Assembly: GCF_004354045.1 (NCBI RefSeq)
Contig: NZ_SMRT01000005.1
Span: 167,501-231,500 of the forward strand
Length of the DNA: 64,000 nucleotides
Source of the DNA: Paenibacillus piri
Lineage (GTDB): Bacteria; Bacillota; Bacilli; Paenibacillales; NBRC-103111
Direction: 5' to 3'
How positions within the stretch are numbered: position 1 is the stretch's first letter; each line of letters starts with the position of its first letter. The translations under genes were made by a program, and so were the position numbers. The notes below the pieces were generated by a model. It saw only the letters and a list, made by a program, of their open reading frames with translations. It searched no databases and was not told the origin of the DNA. Positions 54,998 to 64,000 of this stretch are shown here, piece by piece.

Positions 54998-56830
54998 CTA
55001 GTTGGTTTTGTTTGCCGTTGGTACCGTTGGCGCGGCCGGCGTTTCCTGCGTGGAAGGTACCGGCTGCGATGTCGTCGGACTGCCGCCGGCTTGGTTGCTA
55101 TTCGCCGGAGTGGATGAGCCCGTATGAGCCGGATCCGCCGATTTCGGAACGGACTCCTTGGCCGGCGGTACGCCGGTTCCCGGAGTCGGTGACGTCGTCG
55201 CCGGAGCTGTTGTCCCCGGTGTCTGTGCAGCGCCGCCCGGGGCGGTGCCTCCCGGAGCAGACGACTTGCCGCCATTGGTTTCGTTAGGCGGCAGTGCGCC
55301 TGAGCCCGAGCCCGCCGGGACATCGCCTTGCTGCGCTGCGCCGTTCCCATGCTGTGTCGTATCGGCCGGGCGGTTCGGCGCGGTACTGCCGCTTGCCCCG
55401 CCGCTGCCGCTTGCCGGCGGCGTGCCGGTACCGTTGTTATGCGGCTGCGCAGCGCCTCCGTTTTGTTGCTGCGTGGTACTGCCCGGAGCCGTCTTGCCTG
55501 TGGTCGGCTCCTTATCTTTGCTGCCGGTACCCGCCCCGGTACCCGCTGCCGGCGTTTGCGTTTTCGCGCCGTCGGTTTCTTTGGTATCGGTTGGCGTTTT
55601 TTTGGTATCGGCCGGTTTCGTCGTGCTTGAACCGGTATCTGAAGCTTTTGTTGGCTCCGTTTTTTCAGGCTCGGTTTTGGACGCCGGCGGCGGAGCCGGA
55701 TTATTTTTTTGCTTCGCCTTAAGTTCGGCCTGCTCCTTTAAAAAGTCCGGATGATCGTAAGAACCGCCCGGATCGATCTTGTCGATGCCGTCCCAAACCC
55801 GATTGGCAACGACATCCTCCGGATGGTCGTACACCAGAAAGGCCGAAGGCAGACGACGCTCGCCATAACGGCTGGAAGGCTTCGTAATCAGCTCCCCGTC
55901 GACTACCATCTCCGACGATGCGCCTCCGTCCAGGAAGCCCGCATTGACGACGCCGTCCTCGAGGAAAATATCCTGGATTTCCTTCAAGGTAGCGCCTACG
56001 CTGTGCGCCTGTCGGCCGTCGACTACGATAAAGATGACGGTTCCGTCCTCTTTTTGCCCGACCGCCGTCCTCGGTGCGCGGCTGCCATCGCTGATCGGAA
56101 GCGGCTTGCCGTTGGCGATAACGCGCGGATAAAACGAAGCCGCTTCCGAAATGCCCATATCTCTAAGCTCAAACATATTATATTTGCCTATGACCAAAGT
56201 CCCGTCTTTTGTAAATCCGACGATATGCTGCGGAATCGATCCGTCCTGGTCGGTAAAAACGATATCGCCGCCGGAAATGATCGCGCCCAGTGCGGCAAAG
56301 CCGTTGCCGAGACCTTCCGGATCATCGAAACCTCCTCCGTTTACGCCGGCCACCGCGCCGGTCCGTTTGACCATGGAGGTGATTCTTTCGCCTTCGCCGG
56401 ATTTTACGGGCGTCATCACCCGGATCGACTTCGGATCGAAAACGTACATTTTCTTGCCTTTCCACAAGCGTCCGGAAATATCCTCAACCTTGATCAATTC
56501 GTCGATCGTCCGGTTCTTTTTATACGTTTTGTGCTGAATAAGGCCCATATTCTGCTTTTCCTCAGCATTTTTCTCGATGAATTGATGCATTTTGCGGACC
56601 ATTTCGTCGCGCTGCTCCGCACCGACGAAGATCCAGGCCCACTCGCGATGCTGCGTAATAATGACAGTCTCGGCCATCCAAATGCGCAAACTCGTGCCGG
56701 GGCCGGTCAAAAACAAAAAGCTTGAGGCTAGAAATGCGAGCACGGCGATAATCAGAAGCATTCGCTTGAGCCAGCTCCAGTCGCGCAGCTGCTTTCTTGT
56801 CGATTTCAAAAGTTGTATGGCGGTACTCAA
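54998..56830 (-). CDS. Phosphodiester glycosidase (NAGPA) family protein with long low-complexity tail
   Basis: A 610-residue membrane-anchored protein. One helix at about residues 22-44 (MLLIIAVLAFLASSFLFLTG) is followed by a NAGPA/DUF2233 domain at about 135-350: AVAGVNGGGFDDPEGLGNGF, RAPRTAVGQKEDGTVIFIVVDGR and AGFLDGGASSEMVVDGE. The family removes GlcNAc caps from phosphodiesters in animals; bacterial members are linked to exopolysaccharide. The last 200 or so residues are low complexity, first K/T/E/P-rich and then G/P/T/S-rich, like a wall-spanning linker. TTG 56830 is chosen as it is preceded by AGGAG; no other start fits. Confidence 0.85.
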   Translation of the reverse strand: MSTAIQLLKSTRKQLRDWSWLKRMLLIIAVLAFLASSFLFLTGPGTSLRIWMAETVIITQHREWAWIFVGAEQRDEMVRKMHQFIEKNAEEKQNMGLIQHKTYKKNRTIDELIKVEDISGRLWKGKKMYVFDPKSIRVMTPVKSGEGERITSMVKRTGAVAGVNGGGFDDPEGLGNGFAALGAIISGGDIVFTDQDGSIPQHIVGFTKDGTLVIGKYNMFELRDMGISEAASFYPRVIANGKPLPISDGSRAPRTAVGQKEDGTVIFIVVDGRQAHSVGATLKEIQDIFLEDGVVNAGFLDGGASSEMVVDGELITKPSSRYGERRLPSAFLVYDHPEDVVANRVWDGIDKIDPGGSYDHPDFLKEQAELKAKQKNNPAPPPASKTEPEKTEPTKASDTGSSTTKPADTKKTPTDTKETDGAKTQTPAAGTGAGTGSKDKEPTTGKTAPGSTTQQQNGGAAQPHNNGTGTPPASGSGGASGSTAPNRPADTTQHGNGAAQQGDVPAGSGSGALPPNETNGGKSSAPGGTAPGGAAQTPGTTAPATTSPTPGTGVPPAKESVPKSADPAHTGSSTPANSNQAGGSPTTSQPVPSTQETPAAPTVPTANKTN

Positions 56831-57064
56831 ATTAAGTTCACTCCTGTTTTCGATTAGGAAAAAAGTTGAAGCGCCCTGCCAATTCTAGTAAAAAACATGC
56901 ATATCTCGCTTATTTTATCATATTTTCGACCGGTTTGATAGACAGCCGATTTCGAAGCCGTCGGAATGTGCCGGTTTTTGAGTAGATTAGGATTGATTAT
57001 ATGCTTCGCTTCGCACACCTTGACAAATGCGCTCGTTCTCGAAAGACGGTGTAACCGTTTATCC

Positions 57065-57093
57065 TTGGGCGGGCGGCGCATTAATGCTATAAT
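57065..57093 (+). promoter_or_regulatory. Sigma-A promoter of the 38-residue protein gene
   Basis: TTGGGC (57065-57070), 17 bases, TATAAT (57088-57093), with an extended TG at 57085-57086. It lies 34 bases before the start of the small gene. Confidence 0.65.
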
Positions 57094-57126
57094 TTATGGC
57101 ATCCCTAACGAATTGGAGCGGACGGC

Positions 57127-57243
57127 ATGCACAAATACAGCTTTTATGGAATTACGCTTGAAATGATCATGGTAATGTTTGGCTTTTTTGTCCTTTTTGC
57201 GGGAATCGTGGCTTACGGCTTATTTTATCGAAATAAATCATGA
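57127..57243 (+). CDS. Small single-span membrane protein, 38 residues
   Basis: The frame runs ATG to TGA and encodes MHKYSFYGITLEM followed by a strongly hydrophobic helix (about residues 13-34, IMVMFGFFVLFAGIVAYGLF) and the basic tail YRNKS. GGAGCGG is 7 bases upstream and an extended -10 promoter precedes it. It lies 41 bases ahead of the pseudouridine synthase gene and could be its leader gene. I know no family. Support is the site, promoter and protein-like composition; it needs a conservation check. Confidence 0.6.
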   Translation: MHKYSFYGITLEMIMVMFGFFVLFAGIVAYGLFYRNKS

Positions 57244-57284
57244 CCAAACTTAGTTAGATTTTATGGAAAAAGGAGCGGGTGTAT

Positions 57285-58163
57285 ATGGTGCCGTGGCAAA
57301 AAAAAGGGGAGTGGCTGGAGCTGCTGCTGCCGCAGCCGCTTGCAGATCCTTATGAAATTGCGAACTACATCCAGGCCTCGGATGCGTTTATCAGGAAGCT
57401 GCTGAACAGAGGGGAGCTTTCGGTCAAGGGCGGACGTGTTCGAATTCGGATATTTCCGAATGAATCCATAAATTATATGCCTGAATGGATGCCGATAGAC
57501 GTGTTGTATGAGGATGATTTTTGCCTGGTTGTCAACAAGCCGGCAGGCCTCAAGGTGCACGGCGACGGCTCGACGCAAGGAAGCGGCCGGACGACGCTTG
57601 CGGATGCGGTTGCTTTTCATTATGAATCTACCGGCCAGAGATGCAAAGTGCGGCATATTCATAGACTCGATGAAGATACGACGGGGCCCGTGCTGTACGC
57701 GAAGCACGAGTGGGCGCAGCTTGCGATGGACAGAGCCATGAGAGAGAAGCGGATCGGCCGCAGTTATGTGGCGCTTGTGCAAGGATGTCCGACCGCTGCG
57801 AGCGGCACGATCGATGCGCCGATCGGCAAGGACCGCCACCACGCCGCCCGCAGACGGGTATCTCCGACGGGCGACCGTGCGGTGACGCACTACGAAGTGC
57901 TGGAAAAATTGACAGGCGCCGCATTGGTCCGTTTGAAGCTGGACACCGGCAGAACGCATCAAATTCGGGTTCACCTGAGCCATATCGGGCATCCGATTTG
58001 CGGGGATATGTTGTACGGCGGAGCAGCCGGAATCATATCGCGGCAGGCGCTGCACGGGGAAACTCTCGCCTTCGAACATCCGCTGACAGGCGAACCGCTC
58101 GAAGCTTCCGCTCCATGGCCGGACGATTTTCGGCGGCTATATTCGCATTTGCAAAAAATATAG
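57285..58163 (+). CDS. RluA-family pseudouridine synthase
   Basis: A 292-residue RNA pseudouridine synthase. The catalytic block is HIHRLDEDTTGPVLYAKHE, in which the Asp of RLD is the nucleophile; the usual TSG is TTG here. It also has VLYEDDFCLVVNKPAGLKVH and LKLDTGRTHQIRVHLSHIGHPICGD. An N-terminal S4-like part (SDAFIRKLLNRGELSVKGG) is present. ATG 57285 is 9 bases from AGGAG; GTG 57279 is too close. The RNA target is unknown. Confidence 0.92.
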   Translation: MVPWQKKGEWLELLLPQPLADPYEIANYIQASDAFIRKLLNRGELSVKGGRVRIRIFPNESINYMPEWMPIDVLYEDDFCLVVNKPAGLKVHGDGSTQGSGRTTLADAVAFHYESTGQRCKVRHIHRLDEDTTGPVLYAKHEWAQLAMDRAMREKRIGRSYVALVQGCPTAASGTIDAPIGKDRHHAARRRVSPTGDRAVTHYEVLEKLTGAALVRLKLDTGRTHQIRVHLSHIGHPICGDMLYGGAAGIISRQALHGETLAFEHPLTGEPLEASAPWPDDFRRLYSHLQKI

Positions 58164-58259
58164 TCATGCTCCTCCTCCAAAACCCATATAAATTAATAGA
58201 CAAGTGAAATTAACTATCCAAAATCGTTGCGAGTTAGTTTCCGGAAGGAGGACATAACA

Positions 58260-59339
58260 TTGACCCAGCATCAAGGCGGATTGAGATTCGATATTTATGA
58301 GCGGGTGCATTTGACTGAAGGGGTGGCGGGAATCAAGGAGCTGGAAGAAGTGGAGCTCGTTCCTCACATTCAGGTTTTGCCGCAGGGGGAGCAGGCGCTG
58401 TTAAAAGGGAATTTGCTTTTGACCGGTACCTATATGGACGAGTACGATGCCGTAAACCGGACGTTGGAGCATTTGATACCCGTTGAAATTACGCTCCCGA
58501 TGAACCGGGTGCAGAGGGTGGAGGACATTTCGGTCGAAATCGACAACTTTGATGTGGATTTGCTGTCGACGAGGAGCTTGAACATTACCGGCGTGTTGTC
58601 GCTAAACGGGCTTGAGTCGGTTTCCGAGTCGCCCGGCGAAAGCTGGGGAGAGGCGGAGGAAGAGGTTGTATTCGTCCACGAATCGCCGTCGCAGTTAGAC
58701 CAGGACATTGACCGGGACGAAGAACAGCAGCCGTCCGAAGAGAACGCCCATTTCGAGAATAGTTCGACGCTACCGGTTAAATCCGGACTTAACGCACAGG
58801 CGCTGCGCGTCGATTTTCCGGCCGAGGAAGCGCACGCGGTCAGTGCAGCCGTGCATACGTCGAATTCCGTGGACGCGGAAGCGGAGCATGTTGCCGCCCA
58901 GGCGGCCGAATATGACGAACAGGCCGAGCCTGTGATGGCGGCGTTGGACTCTGCCCCGCCGGATGAAAAGAAGGAATTGAAAGTCGCGTTTTCCGGTAAA
59001 AGGCCGGAAGAATCCAAGCCGGTATCGTCGAACGGACTGGCTTCGCTGCTTGGCAGCCCTACCGGCAAGATCGATGGAAAAAGCCAGGAGGAACCAGAGC
59101 AGGAAATGCAGACAGTTTCCTCGAACCAAGGCGGCAAGCTGGAATGGAAAAAGCTGCTGCTCAATTCGATGAGCGAGCGGCAGGAGTTCAGGCGCGTACG
59201 GCTGTGCATCGTGCAGAAGGAAGAAACGCTCGAAACGATCGCCAAGCGGTATGAGCTGAACCCGCGGGAAATTGCGCTGTTTAACCGTCTGGGCGAAAGC
59301 GAGCTTACGGAAGGCCAGATTGTATATATTCCCAAATAA
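58260..59339 (+). CDS. spoVID: Stage VI sporulation protein D (spore coat assembly, LysM)
   Basis: A 359-residue protein. The N-terminal SpoVID domain (about residues 1-125: LRFDIYERVHLTEGVAGIKEL then VLPQGEQALLKGNLLLTGTY) is followed by an acidic, low-complexity middle (about 130-290) and a C-terminal LysM (about 310-358, VQKEETLETIAKRYELNPREI). SpoVID drives coat encasement in B. subtilis and lies between hemL and valS there too. TTG 58260 is placed by GGAAGGAGG (58243-58251) with an 8-base gap. The middle region is poorly conserved in the family. Confidence 0.88.
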   Translation: MTQHQGGLRFDIYERVHLTEGVAGIKELEEVELVPHIQVLPQGEQALLKGNLLLTGTYMDEYDAVNRTLEHLIPVEITLPMNRVQRVEDISVEIDNFDVDLLSTRSLNITGVLSLNGLESVSESPGESWGEAEEEVVFVHESPSQLDQDIDRDEEQQPSEENAHFENSSTLPVKSGLNAQALRVDFPAEEAHAVSAAVHTSNSVDAEAEHVAAQAAEYDEQAEPVMAALDSAPPDEKKELKVAFSGKRPEESKPVSSNGLASLLGSPTGKIDGKSQEEPEQEMQTVSSNQGGKLEWKKLLLNSMSERQEFRRVRLCIVQKEETLETIAKRYELNPREIALFNRLGESELTEGQIVYIPK

Positions 59340-59365
59340 GCTCAGCCGCAAAATTGCAGGATCGG

Positions 59366-59407
59366 CACCCCATCATCCCTTAACCGGGTTTGATCGGGGT
59401 GTTTTTT
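59366..59407 (+). terminator. Terminator after spoVID
   Basis: CACCCCATCA pairs with TGATCGGGGTG (one bulge), followed by six T residues. A family A copy starts 5 bases on. Confidence 0.88.
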
Positions 59408-59411
59408 GGTT

Positions 59412-59505
59412 ATAATGATGGAATCTATAAGTTTCCAGCGGAGCTGAAGGATTCTGTCATTTCAAGAGCTAAGCCGCGGTCGCTCATCTTTGAATAGACT
59501 TCATA
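59412..59505 (+). repeat. Family A repeat, single degenerate copy (alpha type)
   Basis: ATAATGATGGAATC..CAGCGGAGCTG..GATTCTGTCAT keeps hairpin 1 with a changed outer stem (AATC/GATT). The second hairpin is shortened, but AGCCGCGGTCGCTCATCTT matches the 16941 units. Like the 16941 array, it directly follows a terminator. Confidence 0.8.
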
Positions 59506-59530
59506 GCATCATGAATAGGCAGCCACTGTA

Positions 59531-59559
59531 TTGACTCCTTGCTTAATGTTGTTTATCAT
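59531..59559 (+). promoter_or_regulatory. Sigma-A promoter of the valS transcript
   Basis: TTGACT (59531-59536), 17 bases, TATCAT (59554-59559). The predicted start, near 59566, gives a leader of about 590 bases including the T-box. Confidence 0.7.
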
Positions 59560-59609
59560 AGGAATAATTATACTGTATCAACTTGGATAGGGAATAATAG
59601 GCAGCCAAC

Positions 59610-59925
59610 CCTTCAGAGAGCGGAATTGTTACGCTGAGAGGTTCCGCAGGATGTAACTGGCCGAAGTCGCCCTGGAGTTGCAGTGCTGACATGCATCGGG
59701 TTCTAACGTCTACGGAAAGCTTGAATAAAGTCCGTACCGCTGGTTCTTGAGCGTCAGGCGCTGCCGGTCACAGCCGTTATCTGTTGAAGTGCCGCATGGC
59801 AGACCGGTTCCCCGTATGTACGACGAAGCCCGATGAAGGGTCAGTTGCGGAACGCTGCGCATTGCGGAATAAAGGTGGTACCACGGAAGCAGCTCCTTTC
59901 GTCCTTTGCGGCGGAAGGTTTTTTT
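59610..59925 (+). promoter_or_regulatory. T-box leader controlling valS
   Basis: The conserved T-box AAAGGTGGTACCACGG lies at 59871-59886, and an intrinsic terminator follows (CCTTTCGTC with GGCGGAAGG, 59895-59918, then seven T). Upstream, AGAGAGCGG..GCTGAGAGGTTCCGC (59615-59652) looks like conserved stem I sequence. Uncharged tRNA-Val should stabilise the antiterminator and let valS be read. I could not place the specifier codon with confidence (a GTC at 59708-59710 is one option). Confidence 0.88.
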
Positions 59926-59968
59926 GTTGTTTAGGAAATTATGCGCAGCATATTTCCGTGCATAATCG

Positions 59969-60080
59969 GGGGCTCCCCCAAAAGTAAGGTCAAGAGTTGG
60001 TTGCACTCTTGACGAAACCCGGTGGACACGGGTTAGCGGAATTCGCTTCAGAGCTTCATTTCACTTTTGGGGGACTTTGT
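59969..60080. repeat. Family C structured repeat between T-box and valS
   Basis: TCCCCCAAAAGT (59974-59985) and ACTTTTGGGGGA (60063-60074) form a perfect 12-bp closing stem. Inside are GTCAAGAGT/ACTCTTGAC, AACCCG/CGGGTT and a small GCGGAATTCGC hairpin, so the whole folds like a cloverleaf. It lies after the T-box terminator and within the valS leader. Confidence 0.85.
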
Positions 60081-60157
60081 TCTGTTCTTAGGAAGAACGG
60101 TGAACTCGCATCACCACACTTCTGGACATAAGTAGAATTAATGGAGGTAGTTCAGAC

Positions 60158-62815
60158 ATGGAAGAACTAAAAACGACGCAAATGCCGACAACCTACGATC
60201 CGAAGGAAGCGGAAGAGAAATGGTATGACTATTGGTTGAAAGGCCAATATTTTAAAGCGGGTCAGCGTCCCGGCGCCGAAACCTATACCATTGTCATTCC
60301 GCCGCCGAACGTGACGGGTATGCTCCATATCGGTCATGCGCTGGACTGCACCCTGCAGGACATTATGATCCGTACCAAAAGGATGCAGGGCTTCGACACG
60401 CTGTGGCTTCCCGGCTCCGACCATGCGGGCATCGCAACGCAAACGAGAGTCGAGCAAAAGCTGCGTGAATCGGGTGTAAGCCGTTACGATTTGGGCCGCG
60501 AGAAATTTCTGGAAAAAGTATGGGAATGGAAGGAGCAGTATCTGGAATCGATCCATGAGCAGTGGGCGAAAATGGGCTTCTCCCTCGATTACTCGCGCGA
60601 ACGTTTTACTTTGGATGAAGGCTTGTCCAAGGCGGTTCGCGAAGTATTCGTCAAGCTGTATGAAAAAGGTCTTATTTACCGCGGCAGCTACATCATAAAC
60701 TGGGACCCGGCGGCTCGCACGGCATTATCCGACATTGAAGTGGAATACAAGGAGGTGCAGGGCAGCCTGTACCATCTCAAATATCCGGTGAAAGACAGCA
60801 GCGAGTTTATAATTGTCGCCACAACGCGTCCTGAAACGATGCTGGGCGATACGGCGGTAGCGGTTCATCCGGAGGATGAGCGCTATAAGCACCTGATCGG
60901 AAAAGTGCTGGTGCTGCCGATTATCGGTCGTGAAATTCCGATCGTAGGCGATGAATATGTCGAGAAAGAATTCGGGAGCGGAGCGGTTAAAATTACGCCG
61001 GCGCATGACCCGAACGACTTTGAGGTAGGCAAACGGCATGACCTCCCGCAGGTGCTGGTTATGGACGAAGGCGGGAAAATGAATGAAAATGCCGGCAAAT
61101 ACAACAGAATGGACCGTTTTGAATGCCGCAAGCAGATCGTAGCCGATATGAAGGAGTCGGGCGTGCTCGTCAAAATCGAGGAGCATGTTCACCAGGTCGG
61201 CCATAGCGAGCGGAGCGGAGCGGTTGTCGAGCCGTATTTGTCGACGCAATGGTTCGTGAAGATGAAGCCGTTGGCCGAACGTGCGATCGCGGCGCAAAAA
61301 ACGGGGGACGGTACGAACTTTGTACCTGACCGGTTTGAAAAAATTTATTTGCAATGGATTGAAAATGTACGCGATTGGTGCATTTCCCGGCAGCTGTGGT
61401 GGGGACATCGCATTCCGGCCTGGTACTGCAACTCGTGTAACGAGCTTCATGTGGCGCACGAGGCGGTTGAGACATGCTCTCATTGCGGCAGCGCCAGCCT
61501 GCGCCAGGACGAGGATGTGCTGGATACTTGGTTCAGCTCCGGCTTATGGCCGTTTTCCACGCTGGGCTGGCCCGAACGGACGGACGATTTGAAACGGTTT
61601 TATCCGACGGATCTGCTTGTTACCGGGTATGACATCATTTATTTCTGGGTGGCCCGGATGATCTTTACCGCATTGGAATTCACAGGCGAAATTCCGTTTA
61701 AGAACGTGCTGCTGCACGGTTTGGTCCGTGATGCGGAGGGCCGCAAAATGTCCAAATCGTTAGGCAACGGCGTCGATCCGCTTGAGGTCATCGAAAAGTA
61801 CGGCGTCGATGCGATGCGCTTCATGCTGTCGACCAGCTCGACGCCGGGGCAGGATTTGCGCTTCCGCTGGGAGAAGGTAGAGCAGGCGCGCAATTTTGCC
61901 AATAAAATTTGGAACGCCTCGCGGTTTGCGTTAATGAACCTGGGCGATTTCAAGGTTCAGGATATCGATTTGAGCGGAGCCTTAAACACGGCGGACCGCT
62001 GGATTTTGCACCGGTTGAACGAGACGGTTCGCGACGTGACACGCTTGATGGATGCGTATGAGTTCGGCGAAACCGGACGGCTCCTGTACAATTTCATTTG
62101 GGACGATCTCTGCGATTGGTACATCGAGTTCAGCAAGCTGTCGCTGTACGGAACCGACGAACAGGCGAAGCGGACGACCCAATCGGTTCTTGCGTACGTC
62201 CTCGACCGGACGCAGCGGCTGATTCATCCGTTCATGCCGTTTATTTCCGAGGAAATATGGCAGCATCTGCCGCATGAGGGCGAAACGATTACGTTGGCGC
62301 AATGGCCGGTATACGCAAGCCGCTTTGAAGCTGCCGATGCGGTTCGGGAGATGGAAATGCTGATGGATATCATCCGTTCGGTTCGCAATATCCGCGCTGA
62401 AGTGAATGTGCCGATGAGCAAAAAGGTCGAGCTGTTGGTGAAGCCTTCCGGTGAAGAAACGCTCGCTATTTTGAAACGGAACGAAGAATATATTCGCCGT
62501 TTCAGCAACACCTCGACGCTGGAAATCAGCCTTGATTTGATGACGCCGGATAAAGCGATGACGGGTATTGTGACCGGAGCGGAGCTGTACTTGCCGCTTG
62601 CGGGGCTGATCGATATTTCGCAGGAGCTGGCCCGGCTGGAGAAGGAGCTGCAGACGCTGCACGGCGAAGTCGAACGGATCGAGAAGAAGCTTGCCAATCA
62701 AGGCTTTGTCGCCAAAGCGCCGGCCAAAGTCATCGACGAAGAAAAGGCGAAGCTGGCGGACTATGCGGACAAACGGGATAAAGTGATCGCGCGTCTCGCG
62801 GAACTGAGAGGGTGA
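60158..62815 (+). CDS. valS: Valyl-tRNA synthetase
   Basis: An 885-residue class Ia synthetase. The catalytic motifs are HIGHALD (near residue 59) in the N-terminal Rossmann fold and [12 protein letters not shown] further on; the editing domain lies between about residues 195 and 350 ([19 protein letters not shown]). The C-terminus has the anticodon-binding domain and a coiled coil ([20 protein letters not shown]). GGAGGTAG precedes the ATG. It is controlled by the T-box leader and followed 5 bases later by folC. Confidence 0.98.
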   Translation: MEELKTTQMPTTYDPKEAEEKWYDYWLKGQYFKAGQRPGAETYTIVIPPPNVTGMLHIGHALDCTLQDIMIRTKRMQGFDTLWLPGSDHAGIATQTRVEQKLRESGVSRYDLGREKFLEKVWEWKEQYLESIHEQWAKMGFSLDYSRERFTLDEGLSKAVREVFVKLYEKGLIYRGSYIINWDPAARTALSDIEVEYKEVQGSLYHLKYPVKDSSEFIIVATTRPETMLGDTAVAVHPEDERYKHLIGKVLVLPIIGREIPIVGDEYVEKEFGSGAVKITPAHDPNDFEVGKRHDLPQVLVMDEGGKMNENAGKYNRMDRFECRKQIVADMKESGVLVKIEEHVHQVGHSERSGAVVEPYLSTQWFVKMKPLAERAIAAQKTGDGTNFVPDRFEKIYLQWIENVRDWCISRQLWWGHRIPAWYCNSCNELHVAHEAVETCSHCGSASLRQDEDVLDTWFSSGLWPFSTLGWPERTDDLKRFYPTDLLVTGYDIIYFWVARMIFTALEFTGEIPFKNVLLHGLVRDAEGRKMSKSLGNGVDPLEVIEKYGVDAMRFMLSTSSTPGQDLRFRWEKVEQARNFANKIWNASRFALMNLGDFKVQDIDLSGALNTADRWILHRLNETVRDVTRLMDAYEFGETGRLLYNFIWDDLCDWYIEFSKLSLYGTDEQAKRTTQSVLAYVLDRTQRLIHPFMPFISEEIWQHLPHEGETITLAQWPVYASRFEAADAVREMEMLMDIIRSVRNIRAEVNVPMSKKVELLVKPSGEETLAILKRNEEYIRRFSNTSTLEISLDLMTPDKAMTGIVTGAELYLPLAGLIDISQELARLEKELQTLHGEVERIEKKLANQGFVAKAPAKVIDEEKAKLADYADKRDKVIARLAELRG

Positions 62816-62820
62816 GTGAA

Positions 62821-64000
62821 GTGAGCGTAACGAATGTTGCGAACGAGCTGCCGGACGGCAGCTTTCAAAGTGCGGAGCAAGCGGTCGATTGGATCGTTAA
62901 TCTCGTGAAATTCGGAATGAGACCGGGTTTGAAAAGGATGGAAAAGCTGATGGAGCTGCTCGGCAACCCCGAGCGGCGCCTGAAATTCATACACGTGGCC
63001 GGTACGAACGGCAAAGGGTCGGTTTGCGCCTATTTGACCGAGGTGCTCACACAGAGCGGATATGACGTAGGCACGTTCACATCCCCGTATATTGAGAAAT
63101 ATACGGACCGCATACGTTATAACGGACAAAACATTGCCGATGACGATCTGCTGCGCGTCGTGAACAAAATAAAGCCGCTTGTCGATCAGATTGCGTCGTC
63201 CGAGCTGGGGCAGCCTACGATGTTCGAGGTGTCGACAGCGGCGGCGATTGAATATTACGCCCGCGTCGCTTATCCGGACTTCGTCGTTTGGGAAACCGGG
63301 TTAGGGGGAAGGCTGGATTCTACGAACATCGTTTCCCCGATTTTGACGGTTATCACTAACGTAGGCCACGACCATATGGATGTGCTGGGCGATACGCTGG
63401 CGAAGGTTGCCGGTGAAAAAGCGGCCATCATTAAATCGGGCGTACCCGTCGTCAGCGCAGTGGCGCAGCCGGAAGTAATCGAAACCGTCGAGCGCAGGGC
63501 GGCAGAGCAGCACAGCACGCTTTATTTGATGAACCGGCAGTTTCGTATTGAGTCTGTAGCTTCAATGGAAAACGATCAAACTTTCCATTTCTCCGGTCCG
63601 TACCGGAATATCCGCGATGTTGGCATTACGATGAACGGCAGCCACCAGCTGGAAAATGCGGCTGTGGCGCTCATGGCGATCGAGCTGCTCCGCCAGTATT
63701 ATGCGCTGATCGTGGAAGACGACGTGCTGATGCAGGCAATGAAGGCTACGAAATGGGCGGGAAGGCTGGAAATGATCAGTGGACAGCCGCGTATTTTGAT
63801 TGATGGCGCCCACAACCCCGAAGGGGGGGCCGCGCTGGCCCGCACACTACGGGAAACGTACCGATACGATAAGCTACATTTTATGATGGGAATGCTGGCA
63901 ACAAAGAATCATTCCGGTTATTTGCGGCATATACTACCATTGGTGAATACTCTCATCCTGACAGAACCCGATTGGCATAAAAAGGAAGATGCCTCGCGTC
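62821..64000 (+). CDS. folC: Folylpolyglutamate synthase / dihydrofolate synthase, 3'-truncated
   Basis: The frame is open to the window edge, with 393 full codons visible of the usual 430 or so. It has the P-loop HVAGTNGKGSVCAYL, TFTSPYIEKYTDRI, WETGLGGRLDSTNIV, ITNVGHDHMDVLG, EKAAIIKSGVPVV and ILIDGAHNPEGGAALA, all characteristic of FolC. It starts at GTG 62821, 5 bases after valS, and is in the valS operon as in B. subtilis. It adds glutamates to folates. Confidence 0.95.
   Translation, partial: MSVTNVANELPDGSFQSAEQAVDWIVNLVKFGMRPGLKRMEKLMELLGNPERRLKFIHVAGTNGKGSVCAYLTEVLTQSGYDVGTFTSPYIEKYTDRIRYNGQNIADDDLLRVVNKIKPLVDQIASSELGQPTMFEVSTAAAIEYYARVAYPDFVVWETGLGGRLDSTNIVSPILTVITNVGHDHMDVLGDTLAKVAGEKAAIIKSGVPVVSAVAQPEVIETVERRAAEQHSTLYLMNRQFRIESVASMENDQTFHFSGPYRNIRDVGITMNGSHQLENAAVALMAIELLRQYYALIVEDDVLMQAMKATKWAGRLEMISGQPRILIDGAHNPEGGAALARTLRETYRYDKLHFMMGMLATKNHSGYLRHILPLVNTLILTEPDWHKKEDASR

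Overview
The window is about 64 kb of chromosome from a spore-forming, moderately GC-rich Firmicute. Several things point to Paenibacillaceae (Paenibacillus-like): strong AGGAGG ribosome-binding sites, TTG and GTG starts, sporulation and germination genes (gerM, a gerB-gerA-gerC operon, spoVID, ytvI), two Lon proteases, a T-box in front of valS, and gene orders that resemble Bacillus subtilis (gerM-rph-rdgB; tig..clpX..lonB-lonA-ysxC..hemAXC(D)B..hemL..spoVID..valS-folC) with rearrangements. I see no tRNA, rRNA, transposase, prophage or CRISPR array.

Layout. 0-2.1 kb: two adjacent DGQHR-domain (DndB-like) proteins, the first cut by the window edge. 2.2-9.3 kb: metabolic genes (gamma-glutamyltransferase family, Gfo/Idh/MocA oxidoreductase, methyltransferase, MBL hydrolase) and a reverse-strand ROK regulator plus formylglycine-generating enzyme operon. 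9.4-16.9 kb: a Ger(x)C-like lipoprotein, YtvI, a CNNM/HlyC-type membrane protein, a DUF1836 protein, a PgpA-family protein, a PAS-GGDEF protein and GerM. 17-26.7 kb: rph, rdgB, asnB, the germinant receptor operon and a YsoA-like protein. 26.8-39 kb: a proteostasis block (tig, clpP, clpX, lonB, lonA, ysxC) with ispG, a divergent polysaccharide deacetylase and a cell-wall amidase inside it. 39.3-41.9 kb: two unknown proteins and speD. 42-54.8 kb: heme and siroheme synthesis (hemA, hemX, sirC, hemC, cobA-hemD fusion, hemB, hemE, hemH, hemY, then hemL), with a Crp/Fnr regulator on the opposite strand. 55-64 kb: a NAGPA-type protein, a 38-residue membrane protein, a pseudouridine synthase, spoVID, T-box-controlled valS and a truncated folC.

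The heme block covers every step from glutamyl-tRNA to coproheme, plus the branch to siroheme. The only late step I do not see is the coproheme decarboxylase (HemQ/ChdC). The proteostasis block gathers trigger factor and three energy-dependent proteases.

The most unusual content lies between genes: three separate families of short structured repeats. Family A is a 114-118 bp double-hairpin element, nine copies at five loci, two of them triple tandem arrays, with stem changes that keep base pairing. Family B is a short box (GCTTACGAAG) followed by a hairpin. It sits just upstream of the ribosome-binding sites of rph, the ysoA-like gene, lonA and hemL, in one to four copies. Family C is a longer inverted repeat with CCCAAAAG / CTTTTGGG ends near lonB, hemC and valS. 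Families A and B are the best candidates for something undescribed.
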